From contig JANQLF010000210.1 in the NCBI GenBank assembly GCA_028280785.1, positions 1-58,331 of the forward strand: a DNA stretch of 58,331 nt. The letters are read 5' to 3'. The position numbers and the translations under genes are program-made. The notes below the pieces were generated by a model. That model was not told the origin of the DNA. It saw only the letters and a program-made list of their open reading frames with translations, and did no database searches. Position 1 is the first letter of the stretch. Each line of letters starts with the position of its first letter. The stretch comes from Planctomycetota bacterium. Its GTDB lineage: Bacteria > Planctomycetota > UBA11346. Shown here piece after piece: positions 32,950 to 41,988 of this stretch.

Positions 32950-34482
32950 ATGGTGATTAGGCCCCGGCAAAGGTATAGTTTCCATACACAGAACATCGGT
33001 AGACCTGCACACGTATGTGTGCAGGTTCTATTCTTTTTCTTGTCTGTTTGTGTAATGGCCGAGGAAAATTATTTAACTATCGAAGCAGCATTAGAGAAGG
33101 CTTTTCCTGAGTCGGCTCAATGCCAACAATTTATTCCTGAATTAAGTCGCGAGCAAGCCCGTCTGGTTTTTAGTAAGGCCCACCCTAAAAAGAATGGTAA
33201 ACTGCAGCGTATTTATGTTGCGCATAATGACGGTGTCTTGGATGGGGTCGTATTTATTGATAATGCGATTGGGCGTACTGAACATTTTACTTATGCCTGT
33301 GCCTTAAATAAAGATGGTTCGATTAAACGTATTGATGTGCTGACCTATCGTGAACCTTATGGTAATGAAATCCGTAAGCGCTCTTGGCTCAAACGATTTG
33401 TCGGTAAAAAGTATGGAGCAGGTTTGCGGCATAAGCGCGACATTCCCAATTTAAACGGTGCAACTTTATCGTGTCGTGGAATGGTCGAACGTGTTCGATT
33501 TTTGGTGACGTATTATGACTTAGTTTTGTCGAAGCAGGTTGCTGATTGGCTGCCGCAGGCGTCAAAAGAACCTTTAGCGAATGTAAAAAAAGTCGAGCGC
33601 TCAGCGATCATTGGTGAACCAGTATTTCGCATTGAATTATTGCGTAATAATAATGAAGCCGTTGAAGCATTACAGGCACACGCACAAGCAGGTTTGCAAA
33701 GAGCTGAAAAATGGGATGCCCATATCAATACCTGGAATCCTGAAAGTGAACTGAGTCTGGCTTTGCAAGGCAAGCTGACGACTGTGTCGGATGGATTAAA
33801 AGATTTTATTAATCATGTGCAGGCCATGCACAGATTGACCAAGGGTAGTGTCGATCCGAGTGTGAAGCCGCTGATTGACGTTTGGTATCAAGCAGACAAA
33901 AATCAAAAAATTCCAGATACATCTGCAATAAATGATGCACTTAAGCATGTAGGTTTGAAAAAAACACAGTGGGATGCAGCGACTAAATCTCTGAGTTGTC
34001 CAACAACGATGCGCTGGGATGCATCGGCTTTGGCTAAGGGCTGGATGATAGACCGGGTTTATGATGAATTAACTAAACAAAAATTAATCGGCAGTTTACA
34101 TTATGGTGAAAGCAGTGTGCGTGCCTTAGGCGAAACAATGCAAGTAGCCGTGCGTGATCCCAAGGATCCAGGGCGCGTATTTAAGACCATTTCTTTAAAG
34201 GCCGGTCAGGCCATTTCGAGTTCGGGTACTTATCACCGACAATTAGTAATTGGTGATGAGCAATTTAGTTACTTTATTAATCCTAAAAATGGGCAACCAA
34301 TACGCACCGCACGTGCGGCAACAGTAATCGCAGCAAATACAGCACTAGCAGATGCACTGTCGACTATGGCTTGTTTGCTGCCTGCCGAAGAAAGTTTGCC
34401 TATTATCGATGGAATAGATGGCTGCGCTGCACATATCTGGATTGGCGATAAGCAACACGCTAGTAAATCCTGGCCTCAATAA
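32950..34482 (+). CDS. FMN-binding domain fused to ApbE FAD:protein FMN transferase
   Basis: The start ATG 32950 has GAGGT at good spacing, 9 bases after the porin stop. The 510-residue product has a hydrophobic export segment (VQVLFFFLSVCVMA) after a basic leader. About 55-195 is an FMN_bind domain. It carries DIPNLNGATLS (164-174), which fits the ApbE flavinylation site, with Thr172 the expected FMN acceptor. About 215-505 is an ApbE domain: GSVDPSVKPLIDVW, MRWDASALAKGWMIDRV, AISSSGTYHRQL and ALADALSTMACLLP. ApbE attaches FMN to threonine on periplasmic electron carriers, so this protein may flavinylate itself or sister molecules. The iron-regulated context suggests flavin-based extracytoplasmic electron transfer, such as ferric reduction. 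Confidence 0.87.
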   Translation: MVIRPRQRYSFHTQNIGRPAHVCVQVLFFFLSVCVMAEENYLTIEAALEKAFPESAQCQQFIPELSREQARLVFSKAHPKKNGKLQRIYVAHNDGVLDGVVFIDNAIGRTEHFTYACALNKDGSIKRIDVLTYREPYGNEIRKRSWLKRFVGKKYGAGLRHKRDIPNLNGATLSCRGMVERVRFLVTYYDLVLSKQVADWLPQASKEPLANVKKVERSAIIGEPVFRIELLRNNNEAVEALQAHAQAGLQRAEKWDAHINTWNPESELSLALQGKLTTVSDGLKDFINHVQAMHRLTKGSVDPSVKPLIDVWYQADKNQKIPDTSAINDALKHVGLKKTQWDAATKSLSCPTTMRWDASALAKGWMIDRVYDELTKQKLIGSLHYGESSVRALGETMQVAVRDPKDPGRVFKTISLKAGQAISSSGTYHRQLVIGDEQFSYFINPKNGQPIRTARAATVIAANTALADALSTMACLLPAEESLPIIDGIDGCAAHIWIGDKQHASKSWPQ

Positions 34483-34542
34483 ACAGACACAGACTTTTGT
34501 TTTGATGCTTCCTGCATAGCGTTTCGTATTCAGGGAGCAGCT

Positions 34543-35502
34543 ATGCTAAAACGTCAATTCGGATCAACCGAGCTCAATATTTCTGTCATTGGCATTGGTG
34601 CCTGGGCCATTGGTGGTTGGATGTGGGCTGATCAGGATGACGCTGATAGTATTGCCGCTATTCATGCTGCCGTTGATGCTGGTGTTAACTGGGTCGATAC
34701 GGCTCCGATTTATGGTGGTGGCCATAGCGAAAAAATGGTGGCCAAGGCTTTGCAGGAATTACCTGAAGATAAGCGACCAATGATTTTTACTAAATTTGGT
34801 TTGGGCACCGATAATGATGCGATGCGTCGTTCGGCATCCTATGAGGAAGTTATTGCTGAATGTGATGATAGTTTGAAACGTTTACAGGTTGATTGCATTG
34901 ATTTGTATCAACAGCATTGGCCGGTTGAACAAAATGTAGAAGAAGCGGCACGTGCTTGTGATGAATTATTAAAAGCCGGAAAGATTCGTTATATCGGTGT
35001 GAGTAATTTTGATGTTGATCAAATGAAAGCATGGCAAGCGACAGGGGTGCCATTGCATAGCTTACAAACACCGCTGAGTTTATTGCGTCCGCAATCGAGT
35101 GAATCGATTATTCCGTACTGCTTTGAAGAAAACATTGGCTGCATTGCTTATTCGCCGCTGTATCGCGGTATGCTCTTTGGTAAATGGACTGCTGATCGTA
35201 CTTTTCCAGAAGGTGATGGTCGCGCCAAGCATAAAGATTACACTGGCGAACGTTTCAAATTACATGTTGCGGCGGTAGATAAAATTGCTGCTGTTGCAGA
35301 AGAAGCAGATATGGACTGTGCCCAATTAGCTATTGGCATTTTATTGTGCAATCCCGGTTTAACCGGCTGTATCGTTGGCGCACGTAATGCGGGGCAGGGG
35401 GCTTATCTTGGTGAATTAGGTATGCCGGCTAAATCGAAATCTATTGAAGCCGTTGAAGCAATAATGGCTGAATTGTTTGAGCAGCTAGCAGCAACTGAAT
35501 AA
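34543..35502 (+). CDS. Aldo/keto reductase family oxidoreductase
   Basis: This 319-residue (beta/alpha)8 NADPH-dependent enzyme has the AKR tetrad: Asp and Tyr in WVDTAPIYGGGHSE, Lys in MIFTKFGLGT and His in DLYQQHWPVEQN. GVSNFDVDQMKAW and SPLYRGMLFGKW are also family-typical, and IVGARNAGQ lies in the C-terminal cofactor region. It belongs to the general-stress/Tas-like branch and is distinct from the reductase at 19423. GGGAG is close to the ATG. It converges with the CheY-like gene, with a single base between stop codons. Substrate unknown. Confidence 0.9.
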   Translation: MLKRQFGSTELNISVIGIGAWAIGGWMWADQDDADSIAAIHAAVDAGVNWVDTAPIYGGGHSEKMVAKALQELPEDKRPMIFTKFGLGTDNDAMRRSASYEEVIAECDDSLKRLQVDCIDLYQQHWPVEQNVEEAARACDELLKAGKIRYIGVSNFDVDQMKAWQATGVPLHSLQTPLSLLRPQSSESIIPYCFEENIGCIAYSPLYRGMLFGKWTADRTFPEGDGRAKHKDYTGERFKLHVAAVDKIAAVAEEADMDCAQLAIGILLCNPGLTGCIVGARNAGQGAYLGELGMPAKSKSIEAVEAIMAELFEQLAATE

Positions 35503-35503
35503 G

Positions 35504-35902
35504 TTACAGACCAAATTTTAATTTAGTCAACAGCATGTTGACCTTCATTTTAAATACTTCGGGATCGAGTGGCTTGGTGAAATAACTCGAGGCACCAGCT
35601 TCTACGGCGCTGAAAATTGTATTTTGGTCACTGATAGAGGTGATCATGTAAATAAAAACATCAGGGTCTAATTTGCGCGCGGCTTCTAAAAATTCCAAGC
35701 CATTCATATTGGGCATAACTTTATCGACAAAAATAACATCAAATTTTTCTTTATTCATTTCTTCGATGCCTAAGGCACCGTCGAGTGCAGTGACAACCTC
35801 TAGTTCACCATCAACATCTGCCAATAACGTGGTCATCATTTTTAAGATGGTTGGTGAGTCATCGATTACGAGTGCTTTCATCGTCTTTGTCTGCTCCGTC
35901 AT
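35504..35902 (-). CDS. CheY-like single-domain response regulator
   Basis: This 132-residue protein is a lone receiver: acidic pocket VIDDS, phosphoacceptor Asp60 in VIFVDKVMP, Thr/Ser switch in YMITSISD and Lys in YFTKPLDP. There is no output domain. An AGGG sequence supports the ATG at 35902. An internal ATG seven codons in is an alternative start. It stands alone, outside the chemotaxis cluster at 43.5-54.2 kb. It may interact with that system or serve a separate relay. The 173-base gap upstream (35903-36075) shows nothing recognisable beyond AT-rich sequence. Confidence 0.9.
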   Translation of the reverse strand: MTEQTKTMKALVIDDSPTILKMMTTLLADVDGELEVVTALDGALGIEEMNKEKFDVIFVDKVMPNMNGLEFLEAARKLDPDVFIYMITSISDQNTIFSAVEAGASSYFTKPLDPEVFKMKVNMLLTKLKFGL

Positions 35903-36075
35903 GTCTTACCCTATCGAGTTATACTTAGTATGCAAAGTATCAAATATAACTATTTAAGTATTGCGAGATATTTATGATACTCTTTGGGGCGAAGTATAGC
36001 GATGCAGGCGCAATATGTCCAGTCATATTAAGCGATTACTAGCTGTTTATTTTTTAAGCAATTAAAATTTAATTA

Positions 36076-37239
36076 TTATTTGTGTGCGCGTGCAATAAGT
36101 AATTGGTATGGGCTGGATTCAGGGAAGCCTTTAGTAATTGGAATGTCTGCACCAATTGGCGGATTTGTTAATAGTTCAAATTGATTAAAATGTTGCGTTA
36201 GGTGCTGTTTGAGCGCGAATTGTTTTTTATTACCGAGCGTATTACAGCATGCGACTAAAAACCCTTGATCATTCAGGCAGTTTGCAGCAACTTCTAATAA
36301 TTGCGGATAATGCTTGCGCAGAATCCATTGATTTTTGCCTTTGCCATGTGCCGCAGTCGGTGGATCGAGGATGATGATGTCAAATGTATCCCGCATTTCT
36401 TTGAAATACTGAATGCTATCTTGCACGGCAATCGTATGTTTGTCGGCAACATGATTCAGGGCGGCATTGCGTTGAGCGGTCTCCAAGGACGGCGCTGCAA
36501 TATCGATATCCACAGCGTGTTTGGCACCAGCCTGCAATAAGCTACTCGAAAACAATCCAGTGTAGGCAAATGCATTGGCTATGCTCTTGTCGATGCAGTG
36601 TTGTCTGAGAAATGCACGGGTTGCGCGTTGATCGACATAAACGCCGGTCGCTAAATCAGCGCAGGGGGTGATAATGACTTCAGTGCCCAGTTCTTTGCCG
36701 ATATATTCCCGCTTAGGGTCAAGACTTTGTTCATTTGGTCCGTAGCTACGCAAGGGATGTTTGCGCAAATCATCCATATGCTCTTTAATGATGATTTCTA
36801 ATTCAGGAAAATGCTTGGCGCACCATTGTATAATGTCATTCAAATAAACTTTGATGCACGGCGCGCGTAAAAGTATGAGCACTACAGGTCCAAGCAGTTC
36901 AATGCGTAGACCGGGAATAAAATCGGATTCACCGTGTACGAGACGGAAACAATTGGTGTCTTCATCATCAAGTAAGGCTTGGCGTTTTTCTTTGGCACGA
37001 TCGAGCGCTGAGTGAATGGCGAAGTCTTTGTTTGCGGCTTTGTGGTAAACACGAGCGCAAATCTCTTGATCAGGATCAGCGAGTGCAGAGGCAATGGGTT
37101 TGTTTTTTTCATCAACTAAACAGACGGCTTCGCCAGTCTTTAATTGATCAAGGCCTTTGGTGAAGCGGTCGACACGAATCCACGGGTGGCCGTCTTTGAC
37201 AAAACGAACGCTGCTACGCGAAATGGTCAGGTAGCGCAT
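36076..37239 (-). CDS. RlmI-like class I SAM-dependent rRNA methyltransferase
   Basis: This 387-residue protein has the RlmI/RlmK layout. An N-terminal PUA-like domain (about 1-75) includes FVKDGHPWIRVDRF and GEAVCLVDEKNKPIASAL. A central region has the family RLVHGESDFIPGLRIE, then the Rossmann methyltransferase domain with SAM motif NAFAYTGLFSSSLLQAGA, VDIDIAAPSLETA, and the catalytic loop IIILDPPTAAHG. The family methylates cytosine C5 in 23S rRNA, at C1962 in E. coli. Which position this enzyme modifies is unproven. Its ATG overlaps the hisI stop codon by one base (TAATG), so it is translated after hisI. Confidence 0.87.
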   Translation of the reverse strand: MRYLTISRSSVRFVKDGHPWIRVDRFTKGLDQLKTGEAVCLVDEKNKPIASALADPDQEICARVYHKAANKDFAIHSALDRAKEKRQALLDDEDTNCFRLVHGESDFIPGLRIELLGPVVLILLRAPCIKVYLNDIIQWCAKHFPELEIIIKEHMDDLRKHPLRSYGPNEQSLDPKREYIGKELGTEVIITPCADLATGVYVDQRATRAFLRQHCIDKSIANAFAYTGLFSSSLLQAGAKHAVDIDIAAPSLETAQRNAALNHVADKHTIAVQDSIQYFKEMRDTFDIIILDPPTAAHGKGKNQWILRKHYPQLLEVAANCLNDQGFLVACCNTLGNKKQFALKQHLTQHFNQFELLTNPPIGADIPITKGFPESSPYQLLIARAHK

Positions 37240-37628
37240 TATTCGATAACGGGTTTATCAGTGTGCACACTGCCGTCGCTATCTACGCGATGCGAAAAGC
37301 ATGAGCGACGCAATTGGTGGCAGGCTGGGCCAGGGGCATCAACGGCGTAGAGCAAAACATCGCCATCGCAGTCGATGCGTACCTCAATGATGCGCTGTTT
37401 GAAGCCGGATGTTTCACCTTTAACCCATAAGGACTGACGGCTGCGGCTGTAGTAGGTGGCCACGCCAGTATCGAGCGTGGCTTGGATGGCTTCGCGATTG
37501 GCATAGGCAAACATCAGGACTTCGCCGGTAGTCTGTTCTTGAGCAATCACCGCAACGAGATCGTCTGCATCCCATTTGATCAGATCGAAAACTTCCTGAG
37601 CCTTGCCTTGCGGGGCGATATCAGCCAT
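37239..37628 (-). CDS. hisI: Phosphoribosyl-AMP cyclohydrolase
   Basis: I prefer ATG 37628 (MADIAPQGKAQEVFD). An in-frame ATG at 37649 adds seven residues. The 129-residue product is the single-domain HisI, with no HisE fusion. Motifs are VIAQEQTTGEVLMFAYANREA, YYSRSRQSLWVKGETSG, the Mg-binding DCDGD, and zinc ligands Cys and His in APGPACHQLRRSCF. It opens the ring of phosphoribosyl-AMP in the third step of histidine biosynthesis. No other his gene is adjacent. It is coupled to the rRNA methyltransferase downstream. Confidence 0.94.
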   Translation of the reverse strand: MADIAPQGKAQEVFDLIKWDADDLVAVIAQEQTTGEVLMFAYANREAIQATLDTGVATYYSRSRQSLWVKGETSGFKQRIIEVRIDCDGDVLLYAVDAPGPACHQLRRSCFSHRVDSDGSVHTDKPVIE

Positions 37629-37732
37629 GCGCGGCATGCTATCGGGCAAATGGGTGAGGCAATCGATATGGACAGTTTGTGGACACGCTTAATCTACGCC
37701 CCGCATTTGGCGCAGTGGTAAAAGGAGTTGAG

Positions 37733-39181
37733 ATGACTGAATATGAAACCGTCGTTGGTCTGGAAGTACACGTCCAGTTACACACCAAAACTAAGATGTT
37801 TACGGGTGCGACGCATCAATTTGGTCGTGAGCCTAATAGCCAGGTTGATGTGGTCAGCATGGGTCTGCCAGGTAGCTTGCCGGTGATCAATGAAGAAGCC
37901 GTTCGTCTCGCTATCAAAGCTGGTTTAGCTATCGACGCCGAGATTCACAATTTCAGCAAATTCGATCGTAAACATTATTTCTATCCGGATTCACCGCGTG
38001 GTTATCAAATTACACAATTCGACGAACCCTATTGCACCAATGGTAAGGTGGTCATCGATATGGAAGATGGCAGCCAAAAAACCATCGGCGTGACGCGTAT
38101 CCATATGGAAGACGACGCCGGTAAATTAGTGCATCAATCTGGTGGTAGTTATTCAGAGGTGGACTTGAATCGTGCAGGCACTCCACTGTGCGAGATCGTT
38201 TCTGAACCTGATATGCGCAGTGCTGCTGAGGCTTATGCTTACCTCGTTGAATTAAAACGTTTATTGAAATACGCCGATGTCTCTGACTGCGAAATGCAGG
38301 AGGGTTCGCTGCGTTGTGATGCCAACGTCTCGATTCGCGAAAAAGGTACTGAGGAATTCGGCACTAAAGTTGAAATTAAAAACTTAAACTCATTCCGTGC
38401 CGTTGAGGCAGCGATTAATCACGAGGTTCAACAGCAAATCGCTTATAAGCAGGCTGGTACCTATGACGATGTGGTGAAACAGGTAACCAAACTCTGGGAT
38501 CCTGATACCAAGACCACGGCTGATATGCGTGGTAAAGAGGGTGCTGCTGATTATCGCTATTTCCCCGAACCAGATTTACCACCATTGCTGATCAGCGATG
38601 AGCGCATCAATGAGATTAAATCAGAGATGCCGGAAATGCCGCGCATTCGCCAAGAGCGCTTCGTTAAAGAGTATGGCTTTAAAGAAAAGGTTGCTAACGA
38701 ACTCTGTGCTGATCAGGAAACAGCAAACTATTTTGAGAGATTAGTAGAGAAAAAAGTACCGGCACGTTTAGCGGCAAACTGGACCCGCGAAGAAGCAATG
38801 CGCTTAGCCAACGTGAAGCATCAAGCCTTAGAAGAAGCTGCGCCAATCGATAAAATGGCTGAGGTCATTATTCTGGTTGATGAAGGTAAGGTGGCTCGCG
38901 TTGTAGCGCGTGCAGCGTGTGATGAATTATTTGATTCTGAAGAAACGGCGACTGAATATTTTACTAGTCGTGGTCAAATACAGGAACAGGACGACGACTC
39001 CTTAGCCGCATGGGTTGCGCAAGCGATTGAAGAAAATCCAAAGGTCGTTGAGGATATTAAGGGCGGTAAAATGGCTGCTGTTGGTCGCTTGGTCGGTGCA
39101 ACGATGAAAGCGACTGGTGGTAAGGCTAATCCGAAGTCAGTGCAGCCAGAAGTCCTGAAGCAATTAGGCATCGAAGCGTAA
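37733..39181 (+). CDS. gatB: Aspartyl/glutamyl-tRNA amidotransferase subunit B
   Basis: The start at ATG 37733 (MTEYETVVGLEVHVQL) has GGAG six bases upstream. An upstream in-frame start at 37679 has no support. The 482-residue protein has normal GatB length and motifs: GLEVHVQLHTKTKMF, FDRKHYFYPDSPRGYQITQ, RIHMEDDAGKL, GTPLCEIVSEPDMRS, YRYFPEPDLPPL, and the C-terminal YqeY-like domain ending KATGGKANPKSVQPEVLKQL. GatB is the kinase subunit that activates Glu- or Asp-tRNA for amidation by GatCA. GatA and gatC are not adjacent and must be elsewhere. The MBL-fold gene follows after 14 bases. Confidence 0.97.
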   Translation: MTEYETVVGLEVHVQLHTKTKMFTGATHQFGREPNSQVDVVSMGLPGSLPVINEEAVRLAIKAGLAIDAEIHNFSKFDRKHYFYPDSPRGYQITQFDEPYCTNGKVVIDMEDGSQKTIGVTRIHMEDDAGKLVHQSGGSYSEVDLNRAGTPLCEIVSEPDMRSAAEAYAYLVELKRLLKYADVSDCEMQEGSLRCDANVSIREKGTEEFGTKVEIKNLNSFRAVEAAINHEVQQQIAYKQAGTYDDVVKQVTKLWDPDTKTTADMRGKEGAADYRYFPEPDLPPLLISDERINEIKSEMPEMPRIRQERFVKEYGFKEKVANELCADQETANYFERLVEKKVPARLAANWTREEAMRLANVKHQALEEAAPIDKMAEVIILVDEGKVARVVARAACDELFDSEETATEYFTSRGQIQEQDDDSLAAWVAQAIEENPKVVEDIKGGKMAAVGRLVGATMKATGGKANPKSVQPEVLKQLGIEA

Positions 39182-39195
39182 AAACGCATTAATTC

Positions 39196-40020
39196 ATGGC
39201 TGAATGGGAATTAATTCTAACTGGAACGGGAACCAGTCATGGGAATCCGCCTTGGGGTAATCCCAACATGTGGTCCAATGATCCGCGTGATCATCGCCGT
39301 CGCTCTGGAGCGATATTAAAAGGACCGGGGGGTGAGGTAATCCTGATCGATGCCGGACCGGATCTGATGCATCAGCTCCGCGACCCCTATAAACGGACAA
39401 AGATGTATGAATATCCAACAGACTGTATCTGTAGATGTGATGGGGTTTTAATAACACACGACCATGCTGACCATTGTCACGGTTTGAATGATTTGCGTCA
39501 TTTGAACAGGCTTATGGGTTCAGAAATACCACTCTACGCGCATGAAAGTCATTTGAATACATTGTTGCAAATGTTTCCTTATTGTTTTCGTGATGCACAT
39601 GCTGTTTATGAGATGAGTAGCCCGGCGTTGCGAGCCATTCCTATTAAAGATGGTGAAAATTTTAACATTTGCGGAATAGACGTACAAAGTTTTTATATGA
39701 GCCATGGTCCAGCGGGCAGAACAAGCGGTTTTCGCCTAGGAAAACTCGCATATTTAACTGATCTCAAAGAAATTCCTGAAGAAACGTTAGAAACAGTTTT
39801 AAATGATATTGAAGTCTTAGTAATTGATATGCTTCGCGATGAAACACATGAAACACATTTAAATTGGGAAGAGGCTGAAACATTAATTCAACGTATTAAA
39901 CCTTTAACATGCTATTTGGTACATATGGGTTATGAAGTGTGTCACAGTGAGTGGTTGGATCGACTTCCTGACAACATCATTATGAGTTATGACGGTCTTT
40001 CAGTGCAAGTCCAATTATAA
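39196..40020 (+). CDS. Metallo-beta-lactamase-fold hydrolase (PhnP-like)
   Basis: This 274-residue protein opens with LILTGTGTSHGNPPWG, typical of the PhnP/RNase Z-like branch. It has the metal-binding signature THDHADHCHGLNDLR, then VLIDAGPDLMHQLRD, SFYMSHGPAGRTSGFRLG, and late metal ligands VLVIDMLRDE and CYLVHMGYEVCH. PhnP hydrolyses phosphoribosyl cyclic phosphate. Related proteins act on other phosphodiesters. No phn genes are nearby, so the substrate is open. It is probably in an operon with gatB. Confidence 0.85.
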   Translation: MAEWELILTGTGTSHGNPPWGNPNMWSNDPRDHRRRSGAILKGPGGEVILIDAGPDLMHQLRDPYKRTKMYEYPTDCICRCDGVLITHDHADHCHGLNDLRHLNRLMGSEIPLYAHESHLNTLLQMFPYCFRDAHAVYEMSSPALRAIPIKDGENFNICGIDVQSFYMSHGPAGRTSGFRLGKLAYLTDLKEIPEETLETVLNDIEVLVIDMLRDETHETHLNWEEAETLIQRIKPLTCYLVHMGYEVCHSEWLDRLPDNIIMSYDGLSVQVQL

Positions 40021-40369
40021 ACTAGATATAAACGATACAGCAATTGGTGTCACAAAATATCAGAACGGTTTACATTAAATCCCTGTATTTTTAGCTTGTA
40101 AGTCATAAGGTTATGTTATACCATAGGATTGTCGTGCCTTTTGAAACAATCAATGTTACTTTATGTACAAAACACTATAATTATTTTTTAGAAATTAATA
40201 TTAATTCATTAAAAAATAAAAAAATAATTACAATAATCACTAACAAGGATTTAATATGTAATTGTTAATATTGTGTTAAGCTTGTAATAGATTATAGTGT
40301 CCTTGACTATTATCTTTATGTGGTATTTATATTAGGTAATCCTTTTAATAAAACCAACGGAGTATACTC
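40021..40369. other. AT-rich intergenic region before the chemotaxis locus
   Basis: No gene is visible in these 349 bases. Long A/T runs lie at about 40170-40230. A weak promoter candidate is TTGACT (40303-40308) followed after 17 bases by TTTATA (40326-40331). A clear ribosome site, ACGGAG, lies just before the porin ATG at 40370. Confidence 0.4.
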
Positions 40370-41548
40370 ATGATAAAGAGAAAATTTATAACCGGTGCAT
40401 TGTTGGGAACTGGGCTGTGTTGCTCCAGTGCAATGGCTGTCGATATGAGTGATATCGAAATACATGGCTTTGCCAGTATTGGTTACTTTAAATCATCTGA
40501 CAATGATTATCTAGTCGAATCCAAGGATGGTTCGATGGAGTATAATGAATTCGGCATTAATTTTCGTAAGGAAATTGATGAAAAGACTAGCTTTGGTATG
40601 CAATTCTTTTCACGAGATCTAGGCGATCTTGGAAATAATGAGTTCATGATCGATTGGGGCTATGTGGATCATAAATTTAACGATTTGGTTGGCCTTCGTC
40701 TTGGCCGTGTTAAACTACCAAGTACGCTTTATAATGAATACCAAGACGTAGATGTTGCGCGGACAACTATTTTAATGCCACAGGGTGTTTATAGCATTAG
40801 CTTTCGCGACGTTACATTGGCTGTTGATGGTTTGACAGCTTATGGAACTTTTGCAACGCCATCGGCGGGTGACTTTGAATATAATTTATATTATGGTTTT
40901 TTGAATATTCCCGAAAACGGCTCAGTAAAGCAAGCCTTGGGTGCCGATGAGGTTGATAGTCATATGAAGTACACTGCTGGTGGTAATCTTATTTACAATA
41001 CGCCACTTGAGGGTTTGCGTTTTAACCTTTCCTATGGTTATACCAAAGACTGGGATTTAAATGCGACTATTAACACTGTTCAAAATTTACCGCCCACATT
41101 TGCGCCAGTTATTGTATCTGCTCAGTTAGATTTGAATGTTGAATCGTTTATTACTCGATCTGTTGGGGCTGAATACACAATTGGTGATTGGATTTTTGCT
41201 GCTGAGTACTTGACGCGCACAGGTACTTTTAGGCAGGCTGGCGCATCGGTCTTTGATATTCGTTGGGGCGCTTGGTATGTGCAAGCGGACTATCGTTTGG
41301 ACGACAGATGGGCTTTTGCGGCTTACTATGCTGATTATTTGGATGACCGAGATGACACAGACGGTAGTGGTTACACCATAGATTACTCAGCATGGCAGAA
41401 AGATTTGGCTTTTGCTGCTCGATATGACATCAACGATAATTGGAATGTGAAAGCCGAAGTCCATATTATTAATGGTACAGCATTGGCGGATACAAATGAT
41501 GAAGAAGATTGGGAAATGTTTGCACTTAAAACCACAGTGACATTTTAG
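40370..41548 (+). CDS. Outer-membrane porin-like protein, first gene of the chemotaxis locus
   Basis: This 392-residue protein has a signal peptide (FITGALLGTGLCCSSAMA). Barrel strands include IEIHGFASIGYFKS, NEFGINFRKEID, FGMQFFSRDLGD, LVGLRLGRVKLP, AAEYLTRTGTF and AWYVQADYRLDD, with C-terminal FALKTTVTF ending in Phe. GLRLGRVKLPSTLYNE is typical of OprO/DcaP-like porins. The following genes encode a small PstS-like protein (11 bases on) and an MCP (9 bases after that). The three could form one path: outer-membrane entry, periplasmic binding, then receptor signalling. The transported compound is unknown. Confidence 0.82.
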   Translation: MIKRKFITGALLGTGLCCSSAMAVDMSDIEIHGFASIGYFKSSDNDYLVESKDGSMEYNEFGINFRKEIDEKTSFGMQFFSRDLGDLGNNEFMIDWGYVDHKFNDLVGLRLGRVKLPSTLYNEYQDVDVARTTILMPQGVYSISFRDVTLAVDGLTAYGTFATPSAGDFEYNLYYGFLNIPENGSVKQALGADEVDSHMKYTAGGNLIYNTPLEGLRFNLSYGYTKDWDLNATINTVQNLPPTFAPVIVSAQLDLNVESFITRSVGAEYTIGDWIFAAEYLTRTGTFRQAGASVFDIRWGAWYVQADYRLDDRWAFAAYYADYLDDRDDTDGSGYTIDYSAWQKDLAFAARYDINDNWNVKAEVHIINGTALADTNDEEDWEMFALKTTVTF

Positions 41549-41559
41549 GAGACCGAGAG

Positions 41560-41979
41560 ATGAGAATACTTCTAATCTCGGCATGCTTTCTAATTCTCTG
41601 CTCCCAGCGTTTGGCTGCGGAAGTGGTAGCAATTGTGCATGCTGATAGTGCTGATGCCTCTGTCTCGGCATCGGATATAAAAAATATGTATCTGGGCAAA
41701 AAATCTTCGTGGACTGATGGCACTAAAGTGACCATTTATACCCATGCAGATAAAACCCTGAACGAGACATTTTTGAAAAACAACGTCAAAAAGACACCTT
41801 CCCAGTTTAAGGCCTTTTGGAAGAAACAGGTTTTTACTGGTAAGGGACGTATGCCTGATAAGCACGCTGATGATGCGGCGATGATTAAAGCCATTGCTGC
41901 GAAGAAGGGTGCCGTTGGCTATGTCGATAAGAAAAGTGTCGAAGGTGCCACTGGCATCAAGGTGCTGAGTATTCAATAG
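41560..41979 (+). CDS. Half-length PstS-like periplasmic protein
   Basis: This 139-residue protein has a signal peptide (ILLISACFLILCSQRLAA). The mature 118 residues match one lobe of phosphate-type solute-binding proteins: VVAIVHADSADASVSASDIKNMYLGKKSSW near the start, then FKAFWKKQVFTGKGRMP and IAAKKGAVGYVDKKSV. True PstS has two lobes and about 300 residues, so this is a single-lobe relative, not a truncated gene; its ends are intact and it has good ribosome sites. It sits between a porin and an MCP. I infer a ligand-sensing partner of the receptor. Phosphate specificity is not shown. Confidence 0.8.
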   Translation: MRILLISACFLILCSQRLAAEVVAIVHADSADASVSASDIKNMYLGKKSSWTDGTKVTIYTHADKTLNETFLKNNVKKTPSQFKAFWKKQVFTGKGRMPDKHADDAAMIKAIAAKKGAVGYVDKKSVEGATGIKVLSIQ

Positions 41980-41988
41980 GACGAACTC

